From an uncultured Lachnospiraceae bacterium (GTDB taxonomy: Bacteria > Bacillota > Clostridia > Lachnospirales > Lachnospiraceae): 20,332 bases of DNA. Shown here one piece after another: positions 1 through 7,352 of the stretch (its first letter is position 1; every line of letters begins with the position of its first letter). Made by a program: the position numbers and the translations under genes. The stretch is from assembly GCA_946549155.1 (NCBI GenBank), contig CAMNQN010000031.1:1-20332 (forward strand), in the 5' to 3' direction. The notes under the pieces are model-generated. The model had not been told where the DNA came from and ran no database searches. It was given only the letters and a program-made list of their open reading frames with translations.

Positions 1-491
1 ATAGCATCCGCCACCATCTGGCCCACCGTCTCATCTCCGGAGGATACCGCAGCGACTCTTGCGATCTGCTCTTTTCCTTTTACCTTCTGGCTCATTTCCT
101 TGATGGCCGCTACCGCTTCGTCGGTGGCTTTCTTCATTCCTTTTCTCAGGATAATGGGATTCGCTCCTGCTGCCAGATTCTTCATGCCCTCATGCACCAT
201 AGCCTGTGCCAGAACCGTCGCTGTGGTAGTACCGTCACCAGCCACATCGTTGGTCTTGGACGCCACCTCACGGATCAGCTGCGCACCCATGTTCTCAAAT
301 GCATCCTCCAGCTCAATCTCCTTGGCGATGGTTACGCCGTCATTGGTGATCAACGGAGCGCCGTACTGCTTATCCAGAACTACGTTTCTTCCTTTCGGTC
401 CTAACGTTACGCGGACAGTATCCGCCAGTTTATTCACACCGCACTCCAGAGCTGCTCTGGCCTCTGCGCCAAATTTAATTTCCTTTGCCAT
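1..491 (-). CDS. groL: Chaperonin GroEL (60 kDa subunit), N-terminal part, cut by window edge
   Basis: This is the large subunit of the ATP-driven GroEL/GroES folding chamber in the cytoplasm. The first 163 codons are present and the rest lies beyond base 1. The protein starts MAKEIKFGAEAR, runs through TLGPKGRNVVLD and reaches the nucleotide-binding signature GDGTTTATVLA near residues 85-95, all standard for the equatorial domain. The ATG at 491 is preceded by a strong AGGAGG Shine-Dalgarno sequence. It lies 55 bases after groES, so the two form the usual groES-groEL operon, driven from the CIRCE-controlled promoter upstream of groES. Nothing in the visible part suggests damage. Identification is secure; only the C-terminal length is unknown. 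Confidence 0.98.
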   Translation of the reverse strand, partial: MAKEIKFGAEARAALECGVNKLADTVRVTLGPKGRNVVLDKQYGAPLITNDGVTIAKEIELEDAFENMGAQLIREVASKTNDVAGDGTTTATVLAQAMVHEGMKNLAAGANPIILRKGMKKATDEAVAAIKEMSQKVKGKEQIARVAAVSSGDETVGQMVADA

Positions 492-546
492 GATTCTCAT
501 TCCTCCTGCATTCTATTCTGTCACATTATTGATTTTTCTGTTTTAT

Positions 547-831
547 TTACTCTACAATCGCCAGGATATCGCTCTGCTTCACAATAATATACTCTTCCTC
601 GCCCAGCTTTACTTCATTTCCCGCATATTTGGAGTAAATCACTTTATCGCCGGTCTTCACCTGCATGGTTACTTCTTTTCCATCCACCATTCCGCCGGGT
701 CCTACCGCGATCACTTCCGCTTCCTGGGGCTTCTCCTGGGATTTGCTTGTGAGGATAATACCGGATTTGGTAGTCTCTTCCGCCTCAAACTGTTTTAAAA
801 CAACTCTGTCGCCCAAAGGTATTAACTTCAT
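547..831 (-). CDS. groES: Co-chaperonin GroES (10 kDa)
   Basis: GroES is the heptameric lid of the GroEL chamber. The 94-residue protein has the normal family length. It starts MKLIPLGDRVVLK, has the mobile loop that contacts GroEL around residues 17-28 (ETTKSGIILTSK), the VIAVGPGG turn, and ends SDILAIVE. A longer in-frame start exists 18 codons upstream, but those residues are a lysine- and glutamine-rich read of the leader. The ATG at 831 has AGGAGG eight bases upstream and gives the family N-terminus, so it was chosen. It is first in the operon with groEL. Confidence 0.98.
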   Translation of the reverse strand: MKLIPLGDRVVLKQFEAEETTKSGIILTSKSQEKPQEAEVIAVGPGGMVDGKEVTMQVKTGDKVIYSKYAGNEVKLGEEEYIIVKQSDILAIVE

Positions 832-878
832 TTTATATTCCTCCTTAAAAAATATCTGTTGCTGTTGTTTTTTCTTTG

Positions 879-905
879 CTAGCACTCACTTTAAACGAGT
901 GCTAA
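879..905. promoter_or_regulatory. CIRCE operator (HrcA binding site) of groESL
   Basis: The site is a 9-9-9 inverted repeat. On the plus strand CTAGCACTC is followed by nine bases and then GAGTGCTAA. The known CIRCE consensus is TTAGCACTC-N9-GAGTGCTAA, so only one base differs, the outermost base of the left arm. It lies just downstream of the groES promoter and about 48 bases before the groES start codon. In Firmicutes this element is bound by the HrcA repressor, which releases it on heat or protein-folding stress. hrcA itself is not in this window. Confidence 0.96.
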
Positions 906-916
906 ATCATGGTTCT

Positions 917-946
917 ATATTAGTGAAATTGGTGGAAATATGCAAA
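917..946 (-). promoter_or_regulatory. Probable SigA promoter of groESL
   Basis: On the minus strand TTTGCA (941-946) is followed by an 18-base spacer and TAATAT (917-922). The -10 box is good and the -35 box is moderate. Transcription would start around 905-910, at or just before the CIRCE operator, which is the usual arrangement for HrcA-repressed groESL. The call rests on motif match and position only. Confidence 0.6.
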
Positions 947-1152
947 CTCGAAAAAACACGCGATTTTAAATATATCAAATAATATCTCTTTTTTTCTCTC
1001 ATTTTCTAAATAATTCTCACTTTTTCTTTTTTTTAATCTCCCTATCATTAAAGCCAAAAAGCATTTACATTGTCCGGCCATCCACGGCCAGCGCAGAAAG
1101 AGGCCGCCGCAAAGTGCCGGGACCAGGGTCCTGAATATCCAGGTGTACACAT

Positions 1153-1220
1153 GTCCGAGACGCATGTCCGCGGAGTGCGGATTGTATAATCCGTGCCCCG
1201 CGGACAGGTGTCGAAAGGAC
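1153..1220. repeat. Short stem-loop arm of the palindromic element
   Basis: TGTCCGCGG (1165-1173) pairs perfectly with CCGCGGACA (1198-1206). Inside it, CGGATT (1178-1183) pairs with AATCCG (1188-1193) around a GTAT loop. Below it, GAC (1159-1161) can pair with GTC (1210-1212), and GTCC (1153-1156) with GGAC (1217-1220). The result is a stacked hairpin that fills most of the space between the outer and inner arms. Confidence 0.8.
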
Positions 1221-1221
1221 T

Positions 1222-1381
1222 AGTATGATCCACGGTAATTAGTAACCTGTTTCACTTGTCTAAATTTCCATCTATTGCGTTGTCGTCAATCGACGATGCC
1301 ACCGCATCGCCTCATTCCTCCGCCTTATAGATGGAGATTTATCCTGCGTGAAACAGGTCACTAATTACCGTGAATCATACT
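1222..1381. repeat. Long stem-loop arm of the palindromic element
   Basis: The 34-base arms 1222-1255 and 1348-1381 are complementary except at two positions (1230/1373 and 1244/1359). After a small internal loop a second 15-base stem follows, 1261-1275 with 1327-1341, with one mismatch (1266/1336). The apical region 1276-1326 holds two small hairpins, CGATGC/GCATCG and CGTC/GACG on the minus strand. It also holds a Shine-Dalgarno-like sequence and a short reading frame, listed separately. Confidence 0.88.
1272..1307 (-). other. Possible 11-codon reading frame in the tip of the palindrome
   Basis: On the minus strand GGAGG (1317-1321) is followed nine bases later by ATG (1307). The frame reads MRWHRRLTTTQ and stops at TAG (1272-1274), inside the inner stem. 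The spacing is ideal for translation. A frame this short can arise by chance, and its start codon lies in a small CGATGC hairpin. It could be a leader-peptide-like signal or a coincidence within a structured RNA. I record it because the ribosome-binding site sits exactly at the loop of a very strong stem. Confidence 0.25.
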
Positions 1382-1453
1382 TGGTGAACACCGGATATCA
1401 GGACCCTGGCCCCGGCACTTTGCGGCGGCCTCTTTCTGCGCGTCCTCTAAATC

Positions 1454-2242
1454 CTACAACAAATCCTTCTTCTCTCTCTTGATTTCCTCCAGCTGCTCAA
1501 ACACCACATCATTGAGCACCTTTATATACGTCCCCTTCATACCCGAGGACCGCGACTCAATCACCCCTGCGCTCTCAAACTTCCGCAGCGCATTCACAAT
1601 CACTGACCGGGTAATCCCCACCCGATCCGCAATCTTGCTGGCCACCAGCACGCCCTCGTTGCCGTCCAGCTCGTCGAAAATATGGATAATCGCCTCCAGC
1701 TCCGAATAGGACAAGGTTCCGATGGCAGACTTCACAATCTGGATCTTGCGGTTTTCCTCTGCATTCTCCTCATTCACGGAGCGCATCATCTCCAGCCCCA
1801 CCACCGTGGTGCCGTATTCGCTGAGAATGATATCATCAATCTCATACTGGCTTCCGCATTTATACATAAATACGGTGCCCAGCCGCTCTCCTGCAATATC
1901 AATGGGATTGATGATGGCCTGATATTTTTTCACGGACTGGTTCTCAAATCCCAGGGTTTCCAGATTCACATTCTCCTTGGTGGAGAGCACGCTTAAGAAC
2001 CGCTCATTCAGCAGGGGATCAATAAAGCCCCCCACTTTGTCCACGATCAACTCGTGAATCTCCTCCACGCCGGGACATTGGCTTACGCCCAGCACCTTTC
2101 CCTTGCGGCTTATTACCAGAATATTAGAATTCATAATTCCTGTCAGCACTTCGCAAATATCATTAAAAACAACCTTGCTGGAATTATTGTTGTGCAAAAG
2201 CTGATTGATTTTCCTGGTTTTGTCTAATAATTGTACGCTCAT
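1454..2242 (-). CDS. codY: GTP-sensing global transcriptional regulator CodY
   Basis: CodY is a DNA-binding repressor/activator that senses GTP and branched-chain amino acids and controls nutrient-limitation genes in low-GC Gram-positives. The 262-residue length is typical. The N-terminus MSVQLLDKTRKINQLL leads into the GAF-type ligand domain (about residues 1-155), followed by a linker helix. The C-terminal winged helix spans about 190-245, with ASKIADRVGITRSVIVNAL and the highly conserved ESAGVIESRSSGMKGTYI segment. The ATG at 2242 follows GGGAGG at five bases. The gene lies downstream of topA on the same strand, matching the dprA-topA-codY neighbourhood of Firmicutes, though the clpQY and xerC-like genes found between them in Bacillus are absent. 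It has its own promoter with a CodY-like box. No ordinary intrinsic terminator follows; the large palindrome starts 12 bases after the stop. Confidence 0.98.
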   Translation of the reverse strand: MSVQLLDKTRKINQLLHNNNSSKVVFNDICEVLTGIMNSNILVISRKGKVLGVSQCPGVEEIHELIVDKVGGFIDPLLNERFLSVLSTKENVNLETLGFENQSVKKYQAIINPIDIAGERLGTVFMYKCGSQYEIDDIILSEYGTTVVGLEMMRSVNEENAEENRKIQIVKSAIGTLSYSELEAIIHIFDELDGNEGVLVASKIADRVGITRSVIVNALRKFESAGVIESRSSGMKGTYIKVLNDVVFEQLEEIKREKKDLL

Positions 2243-2306
2243 AACTGCCTCCCATACAGCCGTTTTCCGCAGATTTTGCTGTTTTCGAATTATTACGATA
2301 AATTTG

Positions 2307-2335
2307 ATTTTAACATATCATTTTCAGAATTTCAA
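2307..2335 (-). promoter_or_regulatory. SigA promoter of codY
   Basis: On the minus strand TTGAAA (2330-2335) is followed by exactly 17 bases and TAAAAT (2307-2312). Both boxes are close to the vegetative consensus. The promoter lies just after the topA stop codon, so codY can be expressed apart from topA. The leader is about 60 bases. Confidence 0.75.
2319..2333. promoter_or_regulatory. Candidate CodY box inside the codY promoter
   Basis: The 15 bases CATTTTCAGAATTTC match the known CodY motif AATTTTCWGAAAATT at 11 of 15 positions, including the central TTTTCAGAA core. The site lies in the spacer and touches the -35 box, a position that would block RNA polymerase. Autoregulation of codY is known in some Firmicutes; here it is an inference from the motif. 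Confidence 0.45.
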
Positions 2336-2345
2336 TCAAATAATT

Positions 2346-4403
2346 CTATTTATTCATAATATATCCACAACTTTCATTGGCACAGAGCAGTTTATTCACT
2401 TTTTCCAGCATATAGCTTCCGCATTCCGGACATTTCACGTTGGAAGGGCGCTGCCAGGACATAAAATCGCACTCCGGGTTCTCGCAGCCAAAGTACCGGC
2501 GTCCCTTCTTCGTTTTCCGCAGGATCACCTCGCCGCCGCACTTGGGGCAGGTCACGCCGGCCTTCTCCAGATAAGGCTTCGTATTCCGACAGTCCGGAAA
2601 TCCCGGGCAGGCCAGGAATTTTCCATGGGGGCCGTACTTGATTACCATATTCCGGCCGCACTCCTCGCAGATGACGTCCGTCACCTCATCGGCGATGGAC
2701 ACCTTATCCAGGCTCTTCTCCGCTTCCTTCACCGACTGATCCAGATCCGGATAAAAATTTTTCACCACCGTTTTCCACTGCAGCTTTCCCTCCCCCACAG
2801 AGTCCAGCAGAGACTCCATATTGGCGGTAAAGGTCACATCCACAATGGTGGGAAAGGCTTTCTTCATCATCTGATTGACCGACTCACCCAATTCCGTCAT
2901 ATACAGATTTTTCTGTTCCTTCAGCACATATCTTCTGGCCAGCAGCGTGGTGATGGTAGGCGCGTAAGTGCTGGGCCGTCCAATGCCCAATTCCTCCAGC
3001 GCCTTTACCAGCGCCGCCTCCGTATAATGGGCCGGGGGCTGCGTGAAATGCTGCTTGCTCTCAAATTCCTTCAATTCCAGCACCGCATTCTCATCCAGCT
3101 TTCCGGTAAGCTGATTGGTACTCTTAAGCTCCTCATCCCCGTCGGAATAAACAGACAGAAAGCCGTCAAACAAAAGTCGGGACGCGGAGACAGAAAAGGT
3201 ATATCCATTTCCGCCGATCTTCACAGAAGTAGTCTCATACCGGGCCTGCTCCATACGGCTGGCCGTAAAGCGCTTCCAGATTAACTGATAAAGCCGGAAC
3301 TGATCCCTGCTCAGCGCTTCCTTCACCATCACCGGGCTGCGCCGGATATCAGAGGGCCGGATGGCCTCATGGGCATCCTGTATTTTCTGAACAGGCTTCT
3401 TCTCCGTCACCGCTGAGGAAATATACCTTTCCCCGTAGGTCTCTCCGATATAGGCTCTGGCCGCCTGCTCCGCTTCCTCCGAGATACGGGTAGAATCAGT
3501 ACGCAGATAGGTGATCAGACCCGTGGTGCCCTCTCCCTTCAGGTCAATGCCCTCATAAAGCTGCTGTGCCAGACGCATGGTTTTCTGAGTGGAGAAATTC
3601 AGCACCTTGGCCGCCTCCTGCTGAAGGGTACTGGTCGTAAAGGGCAGCGGGGCTTTCTTGGTGCGCTCCCCTTTCCTGATTTCCTGCACCTGGTAGGATG
3701 CTCCCTCCAGATCCTTCAGGATCTGATTCAGCTCCTCCTGAGAGGAAATGACCATTTTCTTTCCGTTTCCATGAAATTTAGCCCGAAGAGGCTTTTTCTG
3801 ACCCGGCAGAAGAAAATCCGCCTCCAGGCTCCAGTATTCCTCCGGAATAAACGCGTTGATCTCCTCTTCCCTGTCACCGATCAACCGCAGTGCCACGGAC
3901 TGCACCCGCCCGGCGCTTAAACCCCGCTTGATTTTTGCCCATAAAAGCGGGCTGATGCGGTAACCCACCATGCGGTCCAGCATTCTTCTGGTCTGCTGGG
4001 CATCCACCATATCCATATCGATGGTTCTGGGATGTTTTAAGGCATCCTTCACCGCGGTTTTCGTAATCTCATTAAACGTAATCCGGTACATTTTCTTTTC
4101 ATCCAGCTTTAAAGCCTGGGACAGATGCCAGGAAATCGCCTCTCCCTCGCGGTCCGGGTCCGTTGCCAGATAGACCTTATCCGCTTTTTTCGCCGCCTTG
4201 CGCAGCGCCGCCAGAATATCTCCCTTTCCCCGAATCGTAATGTACTTCGGTTCATAGTCATTTTCCGGGCTGAAACCCAACTGGCTTTTCGGGAGATCCC
4301 GCACATGGCCATTGGATGCCATCACTTCATAGTTGGATCCCAGAAATTTTTTGATTGTCTTTACCTTCGTCGGTGACTCTACAATCACCAGATACTTTGC
4401 CAT
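2346..4403 (-). CDS. topA: DNA topoisomerase I (type IA)
   Basis: This enzyme relaxes negative supercoils by cutting one strand and passing the other through. The 685-residue protein starts with the Toprim domain: VESP with Glu9, and TDPDREGEA at 81-89 for magnesium binding. The catalytic tyrosine is Tyr299 in GLITYLRTDSTR. HEAIRPSDI lies at 345-353 and GRPSTYAPTI at 475-484. The C-terminus carries three four-cysteine zinc ribbons, with cysteines at 579/582/599/605, 619/622/640/645 and 658/661/674/679. The length and layout are normal for Firmicutes TopA. The start MAKYLVIVESP is the family N-terminus and is preceded by GAGGT. It lies 46 bases after dprA, probably in the same transcript. Confidence 0.98.
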   Translation of the reverse strand: MAKYLVIVESPTKVKTIKKFLGSNYEVMASNGHVRDLPKSQLGFSPENDYEPKYITIRGKGDILAALRKAAKKADKVYLATDPDREGEAISWHLSQALKLDEKKMYRITFNEITKTAVKDALKHPRTIDMDMVDAQQTRRMLDRMVGYRISPLLWAKIKRGLSAGRVQSVALRLIGDREEEINAFIPEEYWSLEADFLLPGQKKPLRAKFHGNGKKMVISSQEELNQILKDLEGASYQVQEIRKGERTKKAPLPFTTSTLQQEAAKVLNFSTQKTMRLAQQLYEGIDLKGEGTTGLITYLRTDSTRISEEAEQAARAYIGETYGERYISSAVTEKKPVQKIQDAHEAIRPSDIRRSPVMVKEALSRDQFRLYQLIWKRFTASRMEQARYETTSVKIGGNGYTFSVSASRLLFDGFLSVYSDGDEELKSTNQLTGKLDENAVLELKEFESKQHFTQPPAHYTEAALVKALEELGIGRPSTYAPTITTLLARRYVLKEQKNLYMTELGESVNQMMKKAFPTIVDVTFTANMESLLDSVGEGKLQWKTVVKNFYPDLDQSVKEAEKSLDKVSIADEVTDVICEECGRNMVIKYGPHGKFLACPGFPDCRNTKPYLEKAGVTCPKCGGEVILRKTKKGRRYFGCENPECDFMSWQRPSNVKCPECGSYMLEKVNKLLCANESCGYIMNK

Positions 4404-4449
4404 ATCATTACCTCAAACATCTTATTTGCGGCAATCCGTACCGCCGCCC

Positions 4450-5550
4450 CTATTTCAGTCTTGCATACTGATTTTTTGCCAGCTCCGCCGCCAGTCCCAG
4501 CAGCTCCAGCTTCACCAAAATGCCGCAAAGCTGCCCCGGAGGCATGTCCGTTTTCTCCGCCAGGACCTCCAGGCCTTCTGGCAGTAAATCCAAGTTACTA
4601 TACACCCATTTCTCCTCCGGTGCAAGTACAAGTTCACTTTTCTTAAGAAAATCTTTACTATCCACCTGCCCCTCTCCCGGCAAATGAAGCTGCTCCAGAA
4701 GCCACTCCGGTGACAAAAGAATGCCTGCGCCCTGGGCAATCAGGCGGTTGCAGCCCCTGCTCAAAACGTCGGTATTTCTCCCGGGAACCGCATAAACATC
4801 CCTTCCCTGCTCCAGCGCCAGATCCGCCGTAATCAGGGAGCCGCTCCGCTCCCTGGCCTCCACCACCACAACGACATCCGCCAGACCGCTGATGATCCGG
4901 TTTCTCAGGGGAAAATGATGCCGCAGGGGCGGCGTCCCCACGGGAAACTCCGAGAGAATGCCGCCCCTCTCCAGTGCCTTCTGATAGATATTCCAGTTTT
5001 CCCTGGGATAGCAGATATCCGCGCCGCAGCCCAATACGCCAAAGCTGCTTCCTCCTCCGTCTAAGGCAGCCTCCTGCGCATATCCATCTATACCATTCGC
5101 CAGGCCGCTGATAACCTGCACGCCGGCCTTCCCCAGCTCCCCGCCCAATTCCCGGGCCATCACTCTTCCGTAATTGGTACACGCTCTGGCGCCCACAACG
5201 GCCACGGCGGGACGCGCCTCCCGGGGAAGACTTCCCCGGTAAAACAGGCCGGCAGGACAGTCGGGAAGGTGCTTCAGCCGCTTTGGAAACTTTACCTGAT
5301 TCCGGCTGATAAAATGTATTCCTTTTTGCTCCGTCTTATGACAGGCTTCCTCCAGGGAGTATTTTTTCCGGTAATTCAGGAAATTATCAATCCATTTCAT
5401 CTGCTTTTGCCGCCAAACATCAAATTCCTCCAGGGGAGCCTCATAAACCTGCTTCGGGGATCCAAAATAATTCGCCAGCAAAGAAACCTGCCGGCCGGAC
5501 AATCCCGGTGCGCTGCACAGCCACAGCCAGTATCTCTCCATCTCTTCCAT
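4450..5550 (-). CDS. dprA: DNA-processing protein DprA/Smf
   Basis: DprA binds incoming single-stranded DNA in the cytoplasm and loads RecA onto it during natural transformation; it also occurs in many bacteria not known to be competent. The 366-residue protein has a short N-terminal helical region and then the Rossmann-like core from about residue 100 to 290. Core motifs are VAVVGARACTNYG (116-128), SGLANGID (148-155), LGCGADICYPREN (173-185) and FPLRNRIISGLAD (213-225). A winged-helix-like tail follows after residue 310. The ATG at 5550 has GGGAGG five bases upstream, and most of the 12-base gap from comM is that ribosome-binding site, so the two genes are translated in tandem. The com neighbours suggest a DNA-uptake or repair role, but no uptake machinery is visible here. 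Confidence 0.96.
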   Translation of the reverse strand: MEEMERYWLWLCSAPGLSGRQVSLLANYFGSPKQVYEAPLEEFDVWRQKQMKWIDNFLNYRKKYSLEEACHKTEQKGIHFISRNQVKFPKRLKHLPDCPAGLFYRGSLPREARPAVAVVGARACTNYGRVMARELGGELGKAGVQVISGLANGIDGYAQEAALDGGGSSFGVLGCGADICYPRENWNIYQKALERGGILSEFPVGTPPLRHHFPLRNRIISGLADVVVVVEARERSGSLITADLALEQGRDVYAVPGRNTDVLSRGCNRLIAQGAGILLSPEWLLEQLHLPGEGQVDSKDFLKKSELVLAPEEKWVYSNLDLLPEGLEVLAEKTDMPPGQLCGILVKLELLGLAAELAKNQYARLK

Positions 5551-5562
5551 AACAGCCTCCCG

Positions 5563-7104
5563 TCATAACTGCTTCGCCCAGAATTTCTTATCCAATGATC
5601 GGTAGCAGATGGCCTCTCCCAGATGGGATAACCCGATTTGCCCGCAGCCCTCCAGATCCGCGATGGTCCTGGCCACCTTCAGGATCTTACAGTAGGCCCT
5701 GGCCGTCAGCTCCAGCTTTGCGAAGGTTTCCTCCATCAGCTTCTGTTCCTTTCGTCCCAGGGGACAATATTCTTTTACCGCCGACAGGGTCAGATCAGAA
5801 TTAAACCGGAACCTGGTACCCCGATACCGTTCCAGCTGGATATTCTGTACCCGGGTCACCCGCTTCCGGATACTGGCAGAGCTTTCCCCCCGCTTCGGAA
5901 AGGTCAGCTCGCTGTACCGTACCGGCCGTGCCTCCACGCAGATATCAATCCGGTCCAAAAGCGGCTGGCTGACATGATCCAGATACTGTTTTACCTCCCG
6001 CAGGGAACAGGTGCACCGTCTCCGGTCCGGATAATAGCCGCACTTACAGGGATTCATAGAAGCCACCAGCATAAAATCAGCGGGAAACAGATAGCTGCCC
6101 GTATTTCTGGAAATACTCACTCTCCCCTCCTCCAGGGGCTGACGCAAAATCTCCAGGGTGCTGTTCTGAAATTCCGTCAGCTCGTCTAAATAGAGCACCC
6201 CCCGGTGAGCCAGGCTCACCTCCCCCGGCCTGGGAGTCCGTCCCCCTCCCGCCAAGGCTATTGGCGTCACGGTATGGTGGGGAGCGCGGAAAGGCCGCCG
6301 CGTCATCAGGCCCACCTCCTCCGGCAGCAATCCTGCAATGCTGTGGATTTTGGAAATTTCCAGTGCCTCCTCCTGGGAGGTTTGGGGCAATATGGTGGGA
6401 ATCCGGCGGGCGGTCATGGTCTTGCCCGCCCCCGGAGGCCCCACCATCAAAAGATTGTGCATTCCTGCCACCGCCACCTCGCAGGCCCGCCGAAGCACCG
6501 TCTGTCCCTGTATCTCTGCAAAATCCATATCCGGCTCCTTCGTCTGGCCGGAACGGATTTCTTCTATATTAATAGGGAGCTTTCTCAGCACATCCTCCCC
6601 ATTCAGGAAGCAAAGCACCTGTTCCAGGCTCCCCGCCCCCAGCACCCGCACGCCCTGAATCACCGACCCCTCCCGCAGATTCCCCTCCGGAACCACACAG
6701 GTATGACAGCCAAAGCCCGCAGCGGAATCCACCATCTCCAGGACGCCCCGAACCCGATTCACCCTGCCGCTTAAGCTTAACTCCCCCACGAACAGCACGC
6801 CCGCCAATGCCTCCCCGGGTACATATCCCAGCGCCGCCAGCACTGCCACTGCGATGGGCAGATCAAAACCGGAGCCGGACTTTCTCACATCCCCCGGGGC
6901 CAGATTAATGGTAATCCGCTTCGCCGGAATGCTGATTCCGGAATTTTTCAGCGCCGTCCGCACCCGGTCCTGCGCCTCCTTCACCTCGGAGGCCAGAAAT
7001 CCCACCATGGAAAACCCGGGCATACCGTCACTCACATCCGCCTCCACGCTTATTTTGCGGCTTTCGATTCCGCAGATTGCCGCCGTAATTACTTTGCTAA
7101 ACAC
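5563..7104 (-). CDS. comM: ComM/YifB-family Mg-chelatase-like AAA+ ATPase, GTG start
   Basis: ComM is a hexameric helicase that promotes branch migration when transformed DNA recombines with the chromosome. The predicted product is 513 residues, close to the family norm. The N-terminal Lon-type fold (about 1-180) includes GMPGFSMVGF and the NLAPGDVRKSGSGFDLP stretch. The AAA+ core has Walker A GPPGAGKT at 222-229, RAPHHT at 273-278 and Walker B LYLDEL near 304-309. A cysteine cluster, CKCGYYPDRRRCTC, lies at 353-366. An in-frame ATG exists at 7197, but it adds 31 residues unlike the family. The GTG at 7104 has AAAGGAG at seven bases and gives the normal VFSKV beginning, so it was chosen. It is first in the comM-dprA-topA run and has a promoter at 7275-7303. 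Confidence 0.94.
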   Translation of the reverse strand: MFSKVITAAICGIESRKISVEADVSDGMPGFSMVGFLASEVKEAQDRVRTALKNSGISIPAKRITINLAPGDVRKSGSGFDLPIAVAVLAALGYVPGEALAGVLFVGELSLSGRVNRVRGVLEMVDSAAGFGCHTCVVPEGNLREGSVIQGVRVLGAGSLEQVLCFLNGEDVLRKLPINIEEIRSGQTKEPDMDFAEIQGQTVLRRACEVAVAGMHNLLMVGPPGAGKTMTARRIPTILPQTSQEEALEISKIHSIAGLLPEEVGLMTRRPFRAPHHTVTPIALAGGGRTPRPGEVSLAHRGVLYLDELTEFQNSTLEILRQPLEEGRVSISRNTGSYLFPADFMLVASMNPCKCGYYPDRRRCTCSLREVKQYLDHVSQPLLDRIDICVEARPVRYSELTFPKRGESSASIRKRVTRVQNIQLERYRGTRFRFNSDLTLSAVKEYCPLGRKEQKLMEETFAKLELTARAYCKILKVARTIADLEGCGQIGLSHLGEAICYRSLDKKFWAKQL

Positions 7105-7274
7105 ACTGCACTTCTCCTTTCCGTCCCGGAGCATAAAATACCGGGGAACATTTTCTGTTTCCTGCTTCTCTTCTTTTCTTTTCACTGCACATTTCAAACT
7201 GGAAATAATGGGCGAACCGCCCGGAAATTACCGATATTCTTCATTAAGAGATATTTATTTCATTTATACATCAT

Positions 7275-7303
7275 ACTCTAGCACGGATGAGACAAAATGA
7301 CAA
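7275..7303 (-). promoter_or_regulatory. Probable SigA promoter for comM-dprA-topA
   Basis: On the minus strand TTGTCA (7298-7303) is followed by 17 bases and TAGAGT (7275-7280). Transcription would start near 7268, leaving a leader of about 165 bases before the GTG start of comM. The 7105-7352 gap holds nothing else clear. A GGCGGC/GCCGCC hairpin at 7325-7346, just after the upstream gene's stop codon, might end that transcript but has no following T-run. Confidence 0.55.
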
Positions 7304-7352
7304 GATTTATTTTCACAGATTTCGGGCGGCAGCACACAACGCCGCCGCGGAA

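Larger units (their letters stand above)
1091..1441. repeat. Large nested palindromic element between codY and groES
   Basis: This 351-base stretch has no ordinary gene and is built of inverted repeats. The outer arms, 1091-1140 and 1393-1441, match at 48 of 50 positions. Pairing continues to 1146 and 1388 with a second single-base bulge. Inside lie two further stem-loops, at 1153-1220 and 1222-1381. The whole stretch can therefore fold as one three-way junction with almost no unpaired sequence between stems. It begins 12 bases after the codY stop codon and ends about 145 bases before the groESL -35 box. No flanking target-site duplication and no transposase or reverse transcriptase gene is visible. 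Candidates are a MITE-like repeat, a structured non-coding RNA, or a strong 3'-end structure for codY. I do not recognise the family. The inverted repeats are certain; the function is unknown. Confidence 0.9.

Noticed and set aside
100..798. Long plus-strand open frame across groEL and groES
   Set aside because: It is antisense to two unmistakable genes, has no ribosome-binding site and reads like the complement of conserved codons. The same holds for the other plus-strand frames opposite topA, comM, trhP, rnj, thiI and prmA.
920..1233. Two minus-strand frames of 81 and 61 codons within the palindrome and its flank
   Set aside because: They read through hairpin sequence rich in Cys, Trp and Arg, lack good ribosome-binding sites and resemble no protein. 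The structure explains the open frames better.
1091..1441. Palindrome as an integron attC site, a retron RNA or a classic insertion sequence
   Set aside because: No integrase, reverse transcriptase or transposase is near. No attC-type GTTRRRY core is evident, and no target-site duplication is seen at either outer arm.
7105..7197. ATG at 7197 as the start of comM
   Set aside because: It adds 31 Lys/Glu-rich residues absent from the family and lacks a good Shine-Dalgarno sequence, while GTG at 7104 has AAAGGAG and the normal N-terminus.
7325..7346. GGCGGC/GCCGCC hairpin as a terminator for the phosphopantetheinyl transferase gene
   Set aside because: The stem is fair but no T-run follows on the minus strand, so I do not list it as a terminator.
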